Shown here: positions 1 to 7,085 of the stretch, piece after piece
Position numbering within the stretch: position 1 is the first letter of the stretch
How the letters are laid out: every line of letters starts with the position of its first letter
Origin: CAVYUC01 sp963816685
GTDB lineage: Bacteria > Bacteroidota > Bacteroidia > Bacteroidales > Prolixibacteraceae
NCBI GenBank assembly: GCA_963816685.1
Contig: CAWFMB010000010.1
Span: forward strand, 14,282 to 78,281
Reading direction: 5' to 3'
DNA: 64,000 bases
Position numbers and translations under genes: made by a program
The notes under the pieces: model-generated
Databases searched by the model: none
What the model saw: the letters and a program-made list of their open reading frames with translations, nothing else
Told to the model about the DNA's origin: nothing

Positions 1-617
1 TTGGTTGGATAATTCTGGGACTCGTTGTAATTGCTTTGATAGTATGGATTGTTGTTGATAATAATGATAACGAAGTGATGACAAGTGAAAACAACGAACA
101 GATAATGGAACCAAATCAGGATGAAGGAGCAATGACTCCGGGAGAAAATGATGCAGAGAATTCGGATATGGATGCAAAAGTTCAGGAATTTGTTTCATTT
201 GTAAATGGAACAGACAGCATCAGCATGGATCATGAAGTTACCCACGAAGGGATAACAAAACTGACCGAAGCTTTAGCAGCTGTTACACCGGATGGTGTAC
301 CCGATGATAATGTAAAGAACGATGTTGACGCGCTCAAACAGGAAGCTAATCAGTTGCTTGATAATCGCTTATCGGAACAACATGCAAACATCATGAGAAA
401 TTCATTCATCAGTGCGGCAAAAATTATTGAAAACATTCAAAAAGATAATTATCCGGACCTTGATGAAGAAGCAAATCAGGTGATGGAAGCAGCAGAGGAC
501 ATTGATGCGCAGCAATTGGCAACAAATCAAAAGGAGGATATTAAATCATTTTTTGATGAAGCTGCCGATGCCCTTCAAAAAATGGAAGCAGAAGGACAAA
601 CTGCTTCACGGCAGTAG
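1..617 (+). CDS. Membrane-anchored acidic helical protein, copy A (5' end outside window)
   Basis: The reading frame is open from base 3, so the start lies upstream of the window; an apparent TTG start at base 36 falls inside the membrane helix. The visible N-terminus (GWIILGLVVIALIVWIVV) is a single transmembrane segment followed by DNNDN and an acidic linker. A soluble helical domain of about 140 residues follows (from MDAKVQEFVSF to the end). The downstream protein at 1757-2611 has the same plan and clear similarity in the helix (WMILGIIAIAVIVWIIV) and the C-terminal domain (shared THEGI.KL, NRLS.Q.A, ASNQK/ATNQK, SFF.EAADAL.KM). Probably an inner-membrane protein with its soluble domain on one face. 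It is followed 48 bases later by a PRC-barrel gene, the same pairing as in the second copy. I do not recognise a named family. Confidence 0.85.
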   Translation, partial: GWIILGLVVIALIVWIVVDNNDNEVMTSENNEQIMEPNQDEGAMTPGENDAENSDMDAKVQEFVSFVNGTDSISMDHEVTHEGITKLTEALAAVTPDGVPDDNVKNDVDALKQEANQLLDNRLSEQHANIMRNSFISAAKIIENIQKDNYPDLDEEANQVMEAAEDIDAQQLATNQKEDIKSFFDEAADALQKMEAEGQTASRQ

Positions 618-665
618 TACAAATTCTGTGAATGAAATAACAGTTGAAATTAAAAATTAAAAACA

Positions 666-1220
666 ATGGCAGATAAAAAAGATAATGATCGCAGGTTAAA
701 TTACCTGGAAGATTTGAGTAAGTACAAGATGGCAGATAATGATCCCGACGTCAGGGGCTGGGAAGTTTTTGATGCTGATAACGAACCTGTTGGTAAGGTT
801 TCAGGTCTGCTTGTCGATAAGGAAAAAGAAAAAGTCAGATATCTGGATGTAGATTTAAATGATGATTTGCTATCAGAGCAACATGATCCGTTTGATGTAA
901 AACATGAAGATGGGATTCATGAATTTTCGGATAAGGAAGGTGAAATTCACATGATCATTCCTGTAGGTGTAGCCCGTGTTGAAAGAGATCATAAAAAAGT
1001 GGTTGCCGATGGAATTGATCGCGATTCGCTTCGCAACATTCCATCCTACAGGTATCGCAAAGATATTCCCGTACATCCAAAATACGAAAGAAGAGTGGTT
1101 CAGGCCTGCATGGGAGGCACTAAAAGGAAAGAGGTTGAACTTGAATTGTCGGATGACGAAATCTACAATTCAGAACAGTTTAATCAGGATCGGTTCTACG
1201 GAAGAAGTTCAAAACAGTAA
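666..1220 (+). CDS. PRC-barrel domain protein, copy A
   Basis: A 184-residue soluble protein with no signal peptide. The N-terminal half carries a PRC-barrel-like fold: DPDVRGWEVFDADNEPVGKVSGLLVD followed by a strand ending RYLDVDL, the usual pattern of a reaction-centre H-subunit-type beta barrel. The C-terminal half (IHMIIPVGVARVERDHKKVVADGI) is conserved in the paralogue at 2690-3262. PRC barrels are known as small protein- or ligand-docking modules in photosynthetic reaction centres, RimM and stress proteins; the ligand here is unknown. The protein probably works with the membrane-anchored product of the preceding gene, because the pair is duplicated as a unit. The ATG at 666 is preceded by an AT-rich leader without a clear Shine-Dalgarno sequence. 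Confidence 0.85.
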   Translation: MADKKDNDRRLNYLEDLSKYKMADNDPDVRGWEVFDADNEPVGKVSGLLVDKEKEKVRYLDVDLNDDLLSEQHDPFDVKHEDGIHEFSDKEGEIHMIIPVGVARVERDHKKVVADGIDRDSLRNIPSYRYRKDIPVHPKYERRVVQACMGGTKRKEVELELSDDEIYNSEQFNQDRFYGRSSKQ

Positions 1221-1320
1221 GCTTTGAGCAGTAAGCTTTGAGCAGCGAACTGATAGCAGGAGACATGGAGCAAAGAGCAGACAGATGAGAGCATGAAGCA
1301 AACATGCAGTAACCAAAGAC
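1221..1320. repeat. Degenerate GAGCA/GCATG low-complexity tract
   Basis: Just after the PRC-barrel stop, TAAGCTTTGAGCAG occurs twice in tandem (about 1218-1244). Irregular AGCA/GAGCA words continue to about 1310. No open frame here looks coding. This kind of loosely periodic AGC-rich tract often occupies intergenic space in Bacteroidota; no function can be read from it. Confidence 0.5.
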
Positions 1321-1325
1321 TTATC

Positions 1326-1388
1326 TGGAACGGATTAAATTCGATTCGAATCGAATTTGATCCGTTTCTGGTATAGCGATGGTATATC
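1326..1388. repeat. Palindromic intergenic element, copy 1
   Basis: Bases 1329-1366 form a 38-bp inverted repeat centred on GATTCGAATC with one mismatched pair; the inner 22 bp (1337-1358) are a perfect palindrome. It is followed by TGGTATAGCGATGGTAT. A second copy with the same architecture (AATTCG palindrome, ATCCGT, then TGGTATAGCTTTGGTAT) lies at 57114-57213. A fragment, CGGATTAAATTCGAAC, lies at 41841. The bases between this element and the gene at 1757 show nothing else recognisable. Confidence 0.7.
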
Positions 1389-1756
1389 TTTGTTCCTGTT
1401 TTCAGCATCAGCCTTTTCTCCGCGCCACCGCAATATTTACATTCCGATATCCGTACACTTTCAGGTTTTTGATTTACATGGCTAACCCACAACGCCAGAT
1501 ACACTCCGGTGTTTATATTTTGACCGGGCTCAGATATGCCTTCGGATTTAAAGTGCCAGGTATTGCATAATCTGACACGGTAATGTTTACTTTTCACAAT
1601 ATACTGACACTTAAAAGCTTTCGCAGTGAGTTTCCCGCCTTACCGGTTTCTCAACATTTCTCCCCGTTTCATGCAGCGTATCCGAAAAAAAAACATTTTA
1701 GATCTTCGGTTTGTTATACAATACAGTTTACCCATTTATTAATTAAATACATAAGT

Positions 1757-2611
1757 ATGTCAGAGTTAAAGATTGAAAAAAAGAAGAGATTTCCGGTAAT
1801 CTGGATGATACTGGGAATAATTGCAATTGCCGTTATCGTATGGATTATTGTTGATGATAATGACAACAATACAGATGTAATGGGCGAAAACGAAACAGAA
1901 TTGAATGAGCCCTATGAAAACGAAAATGGTTTTGCAGAATCAGAAGAATGGAATGGAAACGAAGTTTGGGGTGATGATTCAGATGTTCCTGAAAGCGACT
2001 CCGGTTTAAATAACAACGACACAGAAGTTTGGGGTGATGATTCAGATGCAGGTGAAACCCGCCGGGATATTCGGCAGGAAGATGATTCCAACACTTTTGG
2101 CGGTGATTATTCAGGTGCGTTGGGAACAGATGCAAATGCTCCGGATGATGTCATGCGGTCGAACAGGATCCAGAATTTTATTTCGTTTGCTGAACAGACA
2201 AATGAAAGTAACCTGAACCGCAGAAGAACACATGAAGGCATTAACAAACTTGCAATGGCGTTATCTGCAGTTACTACCGACAGCACCGGCACAAGCATGC
2301 AGCAGGAACTAAACCGGTTAAAACAACAGGCCGATCAGCTTAAGGATAACCGGTTATCAAACCAGCAGGCCTCAATCATCAAAAGCAGTTTTATGGATGC
2401 AGCAAACATTATTCAAATGCAAAGCCGCAATTATGACGGAATGGACAATGAAGCCTCGCAGGTGATGGAAGCTGCCCGTAGAATTAACGAACAGGATATG
2501 GCTTCCAATCAGAAAGCTGCTATTCAATCATTTTTTACTGAAGCTGCCGATGCTTTGGAAAAAATGAAAAACAGCGATTTGAATGACAATTCCACCGGAT
2601 TCAGAAATTGA
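1757..2611 (+). CDS. Membrane-anchored acidic helical protein, copy B
   Basis: A 284-residue protein. The frame is open further upstream, but the ATG at 1757 fits best: it gives MSELKIEKKKRFP, a short basic cytoplasmic tail, directly before a transmembrane helix at about residues 13-32. An acidic, Asn/Asp-rich linker follows (about residues 33-135) and contains a repeated EVWGDDSD motif. The C-terminal domain of about 145 residues is helical and matches the truncated gene at the window start. The linker is much longer than in copy A, so the copies differ mainly by expansion of this low-complexity spacer. A PRC-barrel gene follows 78 bases downstream, repeating the gene order of copy A. The family is not recognised; membrane anchoring is inferred. 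Confidence 0.85.
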   Translation: MSELKIEKKKRFPVIWMILGIIAIAVIVWIIVDDNDNNTDVMGENETELNEPYENENGFAESEEWNGNEVWGDDSDVPESDSGLNNNDTEVWGDDSDAGETRRDIRQEDDSNTFGGDYSGALGTDANAPDDVMRSNRIQNFISFAEQTNESNLNRRRTHEGINKLAMALSAVTTDSTGTSMQQELNRLKQQADQLKDNRLSNQQASIIKSSFMDAANIIQMQSRNYDGMDNEASQVMEAARRINEQDMASNQKAAIQSFFTEAADALEKMKNSDLNDNSTGFRN

Positions 2612-2689
2612 ATCGTGCTGAAACTTTAACCGGATTTTAATTTCCGGTGATTTTATATTTATTAACACACAAATTAATTATTTAAAATT

Positions 2690-3262
2690 ATGGCAGAAGA
2701 AAAACGCCGCAGGCTGGCTTACCTGAAGGATTTAAAGGATTATAAGGTAGCCAGCCACGACCCGGATGTCAGAGGATGGCCGGTTCATGATGCAAACAGG
2801 GATAAGGTTGGTACAGTTTCAGGACTTCTTGCAGATCCTGCAAAAGAAAGAGTAGTCTACCTTGATGTTGATGTTTTGGATGAGATTGTTTCACATGACC
2901 ACGATCCTTTCGATGCACGACACAATGACGGAATACATGAGTATCAGGACAAAGAGGGTGATATTCACATGATTATTCCGATTGGCGTTGCCCGTATCGA
3001 CAGGGAAGGTAAGAAAGTGATTGCTGATGGAATTGATCAGGGTTCTCTGAGAAATTTCCCTTCGTACCGTTACCGGGAAAATGTTGAATTACATCCTGAT
3101 TACGAAAGAAGAGTGATGGAAGAATGCATGAAACAAAAACGTTACCGCGAAAGCAAGGATGGACAATTAATTGATCGTGACCTTTCGGATGACGAATATT
3201 ACAATTCGGAACATTTTGACGAGGATAGATTCTACGGACGGGGAAACAATAACTATTGGTAA
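2690..3262 (+). CDS. PRC-barrel domain protein, copy B
   Basis: A 190-residue paralogue of the protein at 666-1220, collinear over its whole length. Shared blocks include DPDVRGW, KVGTVSGLL, VYLDVDV, HDPFDARH, GIHEYQDKEGDIHMIIP, VARIDREGKKVIADGID and SYRYRENV.LHP.YERRV. The N-terminal part is the PRC-barrel-like region. The C-terminus ends with DDEYYNSEHFDEDRFYGR, as in copy A. There is no signal peptide or membrane segment. It is the last gene of the duplicated block, and a strong hairpin terminator follows 10 bases after the stop. A role in docking to the preceding membrane protein is inferred from synteny only. Confidence 0.87.
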   Translation: MAEEKRRRLAYLKDLKDYKVASHDPDVRGWPVHDANRDKVGTVSGLLADPAKERVVYLDVDVLDEIVSHDHDPFDARHNDGIHEYQDKEGDIHMIIPIGVARIDREGKKVIADGIDQGSLRNFPSYRYRENVELHPDYERRVMEECMKQKRYRESKDGQLIDRDLSDDEYYNSEHFDEDRFYGRGNNNYW

Positions 3263-3272
3263 TAATTCACTG

Positions 3273-3309
3273 GTGCAGGAAGTTCAATGAACTTCCTGCA
3301 CTTTTTATT
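3273..3309 (+). terminator. Intrinsic terminator of the PRC-barrel module
   Basis: Perfect 12-bp inverted repeat (GTGCAGGAAGTT at 3273-3284, AACTTCCTGCAC at 3290-3301) with a 5-base loop, followed by CTTTTTATTTT. It lies immediately after the copy B PRC-barrel stop codon. Confidence 0.85.
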
Positions 3310-3431
3310 TTGTTGTTTTCAGGAAAAATATTCATCTCAAATAAAATCAAAAGATCCATTCCGGAGGTTAATTCCATACTCAAGCCGGAATCCACCCTTC
3401 AGTATTTTGCCGGAGCCACCGGATTCCGGAT

Positions 3432-3638
3432 TCATTTATTTTCAGCACCATTTTTAGTAACTGTAACCAGAGCAGAATCACTTTTCCCGTTGGTTAACTT
3501 TATTTCCACCAAGTGCTTTTGATTTTCACAATCCTATGTATAAGAAATATAGCTGTGTTTTTCCACGTCCTCAATCTCCACAGGTACATCCGATTCGAAT
3601 TCAGGAAAATTTACGAACAGCTTTTTACCCTCTTCCAT
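3432..3638 (-). pseudogene. Small minus-strand reading frame interrupted by one in-frame TAG
   Basis: Reading the minus strand from the ATG at 3638 gives 34 codons (MEEGKKLFVNFPEFESDVPV..., ending SYISYT), then TAG at 3536-3534. The same frame then continues for 33 more codons (DCENQKHLVEIKLTNGKSDS...) to TGA at 3434-3432. The composition is protein-like on both sides of the stop, which suggests a small gene broken by one nonsense mutation. No family is recognised and no expression signal is evident. The rest of the 3310-3794 gap shows only CCGGA/TCCGG-rich short repeats around 3360-3430. Confidence 0.35.
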
Positions 3639-3794
3639 TCTTCCTGTGCCGCTTCGAAGTTACACCTGTATACCATAGGTTGCACCCATGGCTATTCAAA
3701 ATTCAACCTTTCCGGTTATTTATGCCAAAACAATTGCAAAGCAATTAAATGTAAACAGCCATGTATGAAATGCATGGTAAAATGAATGAGCAGA

Positions 3795-4703
3795 TTAATT
3801 CTGAACATCGGGTTCGAAAAAGACCCAGCGGATTGAGGGATTTTGTTTTTTAAGAAATGCTTCGCAAATGTTGATATTTTTCACCAGTTGATCCAATGAA
3901 TCTGTGCCGGTCATTTTTACTTTTACAGCAACCATAATTTGAGGTCCAAGCTGAATTGTAATCAGATTGAGAATACTTTCGATTTCCGGACGGCTTTCAA
4001 GCAGCGATTTAATCTCTGAACGGGTTTTTACATCCGAACTTTGACCAATCAACAAGCTTTTCACTTTTACAGCAAGAAAAATGGAAACCACTACAAGTAA
4101 AACGCCAATTGTAATGCTGCCGGCAGCATCAAAGACCGGATTTCCTGTTATAAAGGTAAGTATAACTGCAAGCAACGCAAATGACAATCCAAGCAAAGCG
4201 GCGACATCTTCACCAAAAACAACAACCAGTTCACTTTGCCGGGTGTTTTTCAACCATTCCCAAAGCTTTGTATTCCCCCGTATTTTGTTTATTTGTCTTA
4301 CACAACCATAAAGTGAGGCGCCTTCGAGCACCATACTTACCGAAAGAACAACGATAGCAATTACCGGACTTTTTAATCCTTCATGCGAACTGATTTTATG
4401 TATTCCTTCGTACACTGAAAACAGTCCGCCCATACTGAATAAGATAAGCGCCACGATAAATGACCAGAAATAAATTTCCATACCATAACCCAGCGGGTGT
4501 TCGGCATCCGGCATTTTTTTCGAAGTTTTCAATCCAAGAAACAGCAAACCCTGGTTTCCGCAGTCAGCAAAAGAATGAATGGCCTCTGCAAGCATAGCGC
4601 CTGAACCGGTTATTACTGCAGCAACCGATTTGGTGATGGCGATACCCAGATTTGCAAGTAAAGCAAATAAAATAGATTTTTTTGATGCATTCTGATGCGA
4701 CAT
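3795..4703 (-). CDS. Cation diffusion facilitator (CDF) family transporter
   Basis: A 302-residue inner-membrane protein that probably exports divalent metal cations (Zn, Fe, Co or Mn) in exchange for protons. TM1-TM2 contain the family signature region AEAIHSFADCGNQGLLFLGLK, with the His-x3-Asp metal-site pair (HSFAD). TM4-TM6 include ...EDVAALLGLSFALLAV and PVFDAAGSITIGVLLV, which supply the second Asp pair. The C-terminal 80 residues form the usual cytoplasmic ferredoxin-like domain. The length matches the family norm. It is monocistronic between two intergenic gaps. The metal cannot be assigned from sequence alone. Confidence 0.9.
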   Translation of the reverse strand: MSHQNASKKSILFALLANLGIAITKSVAAVITGSGAMLAEAIHSFADCGNQGLLFLGLKTSKKMPDAEHPLGYGMEIYFWSFIVALILFSMGGLFSVYEGIHKISSHEGLKSPVIAIVVLSVSMVLEGASLYGCVRQINKIRGNTKLWEWLKNTRQSELVVVFGEDVAALLGLSFALLAVILTFITGNPVFDAAGSITIGVLLVVVSIFLAVKVKSLLIGQSSDVKTRSEIKSLLESRPEIESILNLITIQLGPQIMVAVKVKMTGTDSLDQLVKNINICEAFLKKQNPSIRWVFFEPDVQN

Positions 4704-4789
4704 GTTCTGTATTTTAAGTGGTCTGGTGACTCAATTTATCAGTCACTATAAAACATTGAATACAGGAAATAGTTTGAAAAAGGAAATTC

Positions 4790-5305
4790 TTAACCGCCGG
4801 CAGGAACTATTATGTTATTCGTTTCATCCAGATTTAAATCGCAGTTCAACTGAACATTATCAATAGATGCCCCAAGATTCGTATAAAATTCAATTGCCGG
4901 TTTATTCCATCCGGAAACCTGCCAGCGTAATTTGTGACATTGTGTGTTTTTTGCATATTCCACCACTGCATTTATTAATCTTTTGCCAAGTCCGTTGCCC
5001 CGAAATTCAGGTTTTACATATAAATCATCCATGTACAGACATTTACCTGTCCAGGTGTAATAACAGAAAAAACAGGTCACATAACCTGCAATTTTCCCTT
5101 CGTTGTCTTCAGCAACATAACAATGAAAATATTCACTTTCGTCAGTCATTCTTTCTATTGAGTTCACCATTTTTTCAGGATACTTTTCAAAGGCAGCAAA
5201 CTCTTTAAACAATTCAATAATCTGCGGGTAATCAGCCTCAACGGCTTTTCGGATTGTTATATTCATTTTATTCTGGTTAATTAATTCCGGAATTTCTACT
5301 TTCAT
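4790..5305 (-). CDS. GNAT-family N-acetyltransferase
   Basis: A 171-residue acetyl-CoA-dependent acyltransferase. The N-terminus MNITIRKAVEADYPQIIELFKEFA is the beginning of the GNAT fold. The acetyl-CoA loop is DDLYVKPEFRGNGLGKRLINAVVEYA (Q/RxxGxG/A type) and a conserved C-terminal block reads WQVSGWNKPAIEFYTNLGAS. It resembles diamine/thialysine acetyltransferase-like members (FFCYYTWTGKCLYMDDLYV), but the substrate is uncertain. The frame opens at 5305, 8 bases after the cupin gene; an internal ATG at 5269 (MNITIRKA) is an equally plausible start by domain boundary. It is the third gene of a compact minus-strand operon with the cupin and SRPBCC genes. Confidence 0.9.
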   Translation of the reverse strand: MKVEIPELINQNKMNITIRKAVEADYPQIIELFKEFAAFEKYPEKMVNSIERMTDESEYFHCYVAEDNEGKIAGYVTCFFCYYTWTGKCLYMDDLYVKPEFRGNGLGKRLINAVVEYAKNTQCHKLRWQVSGWNKPAIEFYTNLGASIDNVQLNCDLNLDETNNIIVPAGG

Positions 5306-5313
5306 TTATGTTG

Positions 5314-5814
5314 TTATTTTATAAACCGGTTGATATTACCAGCCAGAGAGGGAAATTCTTTCAGCAGACTTTTATTTGCCAGTTCAAAATCATCAAAACA
5401 GAAACCAGGTGACACAGTACAGCCAACAAGTGCATAACCGTTCATATTTGTTAGTTTAGCCCCAAACCATGTATTTTTGGGTACCACTATCTGAAAATGT
5501 TCGTTTTGTTCAAAGTTATTGCCCAATAACCGGCAGTTCAATTCACCGTTTTCAACAGAAATGATTTCAACTGCTGAGTTTCCTGTGTAGTAATGCCATA
5601 ATTCATCTGATTTGATTCGATGCAAAACAGAAATATCCTGGTTTTCGAGTAGATAATAAATGGAAGTGGAAAAATGGCGTGTTCCCGTGAAATTTAAATG
5701 TAAAACACCTACAGGAACAGTATCCACAGAACGGTATACTTCGCGGAACCATCCGCCTTCGGGATGTTTTTTTAAATTCAGCTTTTCGATCCAGTAGCTG
5801 GCTGGTTTCATCAC
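5314..5814 (-). CDS. Cupin superfamily protein, DUF985/Cupin_5 type
   Basis: A 166-residue single-domain beta-barrel cupin. Diagnostic blocks are YWIEKLNLKKHPEGGWFREVYRS at the N-terminus, TGTRHFSTSIYYLLE and HRIKSDELWHYYTGN in the middle, and VGCTVSPGFCFDDFELA near the end. The HxxxSDELWH block holds the putative metal-ligand histidines. No catalytic activity is established for most members. Its start overlaps the stop of the upstream SRPBCC gene by 4 bases (5811-5814), so the two are probably translationally coupled; the GNAT gene follows 8 bases later. Confidence 0.9.
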   Translation of the reverse strand: MMKPASYWIEKLNLKKHPEGGWFREVYRSVDTVPVGVLHLNFTGTRHFSTSIYYLLENQDISVLHRIKSDELWHYYTGNSAVEIISVENGELNCRLLGNNFEQNEHFQIVVPKNTWFGAKLTNMNGYALVGCTVSPGFCFDDFELANKSLLKEFPSLAGNINRFIK

Positions 5815-6188
5815 AGGAATAATTCTTTCAGGGCGCCGAAATAGTCATCGTCCCATCCTTCAGAAATGTTATCAAATGCCTCATCAGGAATGTTGGTATG
5901 ACGCAGTTCTACTGCAGTACCTTTCTTATCGGGGTGAAGTAATATAGTTACCACAGAATCTTCTTCAATTTCTCCGAAATACCACTGTTGGACTACTTTT
6001 TTGTTTTCTTCAAATTCAAGGTTCATTCCTGTAATACTTCCCTCCCAAAGCGAAAATTCTGTGCCGGCTTCCGGCTGCATCACTGCTTCTTCGCCGGTCC
6101 ATATTTCAATGATTTCCTTATTAATAAGTGCATTATACACATCTTTTGGATCTGCGTGTAATGTATAATAACGTTTTAGATTTTTCAT
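5811..6188 (-). CDS. SRPBCC (AHSA1-like) domain protein
   Basis: A 125-residue protein that is a compact START/SRPBCC fold of the AHSA1 (Aha1 C-terminal-like) type. It opens with KRYYTLHADPKDVYNALINKEIIEIWTGEEAVMQPEAGTEFSLW, the strand-helix-strand start and the conserved W-T/G-G-F-like turn. It ends with a long helix (SEGWDDDYFGALKELF). Members bind hydrophobic ligands or act as small cochaperone-like modules; no ligand is predictable here. First gene of the SRPBCC-cupin-GNAT operon on the minus strand. Confidence 0.88.
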   Translation of the reverse strand: MKNLKRYYTLHADPKDVYNALINKEIIEIWTGEEAVMQPEAGTEFSLWEGSITGMNLEFEENKKVVQQWYFGEIEEDSVVTILLHPDKKGTAVELRHTNIPDEAFDNISEGWDDDYFGALKELFL

Positions 6189-6301
6189 TATCCGTTCTTT
6201 TTTTCAAAAGTATAAGTTTTCAGATCAAAAAGCTGTAACGGATAATAAAAAGTTGGATTTGGGGCCTCAAATTGATTTTAATTAAAAATACAGTGTTTTG
6301 A

Positions 6302-6997
6302 TTAATTGCCTTTTTTTGTCTGCACAATTACTACTCCGTTTGCACCACGGGAGCCGTAAACTGAAGATCCTCCATCTTTAAGAACATCCACTGACTGGAC
6401 ATCGAGCGGAGAGATATTTGCGAAATCCTGAGTGCTGACAATGATATCATCCACCACCAGCAATGCAGCATTTCCTTCGGCGCCATAAAAAGTTTTTGCA
6501 CCTCGTACAACAATATTATTGCCTTCCACAGTTACTCCGGGAAACTGCCCCTGGATTAAATCGAACATGTTTCGGTAAACAGAGAAATCGGTATCCTTTT
6601 GATTCAGGGAAGAAACTGCATTTAAAAGCTCTTTTGAACTTACATGACCATATCCAACCTGAACATAACGTTCTGCCTTGTCCAGATTATTTTCTCCTTT
6701 TTTAAGTTTGAGGTTAACAAAAACCAAACGAATTCCCTCTTCAACTTTTACTTTTTCGGGATAAAAACCTTCGGCTTCCACCCTTATTTTATCTTCCGGA
6801 TCACAAAAAACCTGGAATCTGCCTAATGAGTCAGTTTTAACCTCCTGACCCGTGCTTTTAACCTTAATATTTGCACCAATCAGAGGAATGCTGTCGAAGG
6901 TGGTCACTTTTCCAACCAGTGTTTTATCCTGTCCGTAAACAAGATTTGAAAGCAGAACAACAGCTGCAAATGCAACAAAACCTATTATTTTTTTCAT
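6302..6997 (-). CDS. Plug-only SusC-like protein (carboxypeptidase-regulatory domain plus TonB plug, no barrel), copy 1
   Basis: A 231-residue secreted protein. The frame extends upstream, but the ATG at 6997 gives a clean signal peptide (MKKIIGFVAFAAVVLLSNLVYGQ). Residues of about 24-110 form a CarboxypepD_reg-like domain (LVGKVTTFDSIPLIGANIKVKSTG...TDSLGRF). Residues of about 115-230 match a SusC-type plug: FDLIQGQFPGVTV, IVVRGAKTFYGAEGNAALLVVDD, and the end motif VDVLKDGGSSVYGSRGANGVVIVQTKKG. In ordinary SusC proteins about 700-800 barrel residues follow; here a stop follows directly. The paralogue at 9571-10254 has the same architecture, so this is a stable form rather than a chance truncation. 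Probably periplasmic; its function is not established. Confidence 0.85.
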   Translation of the reverse strand: MKKIIGFVAFAAVVLLSNLVYGQDKTLVGKVTTFDSIPLIGANIKVKSTGQEVKTDSLGRFQVFCDPEDKIRVEAEGFYPEKVKVEEGIRLVFVNLKLKKGENNLDKAERYVQVGYGHVSSKELLNAVSSLNQKDTDFSVYRNMFDLIQGQFPGVTVEGNNIVVRGAKTFYGAEGNAALLVVDDIIVSTQDFANISPLDVQSVDVLKDGGSSVYGSRGANGVVIVQTKKGN

Positions 6998-7085
6998 GAC
7001 ACAATTGATTAAAATGAGATTTACGTAAAAATCCAAACTATGTTATAGACTAAATGTCTGTTGTTAAGTTTATTATTATACGAAA

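Noticed and set aside
3256..3785. Two plus-strand frames of 88-90 codons after the PRC module
   Set aside because: They run through the terminator or lack any coding signature; the minus-strand remnant at 3432-3638 looks more protein-like.
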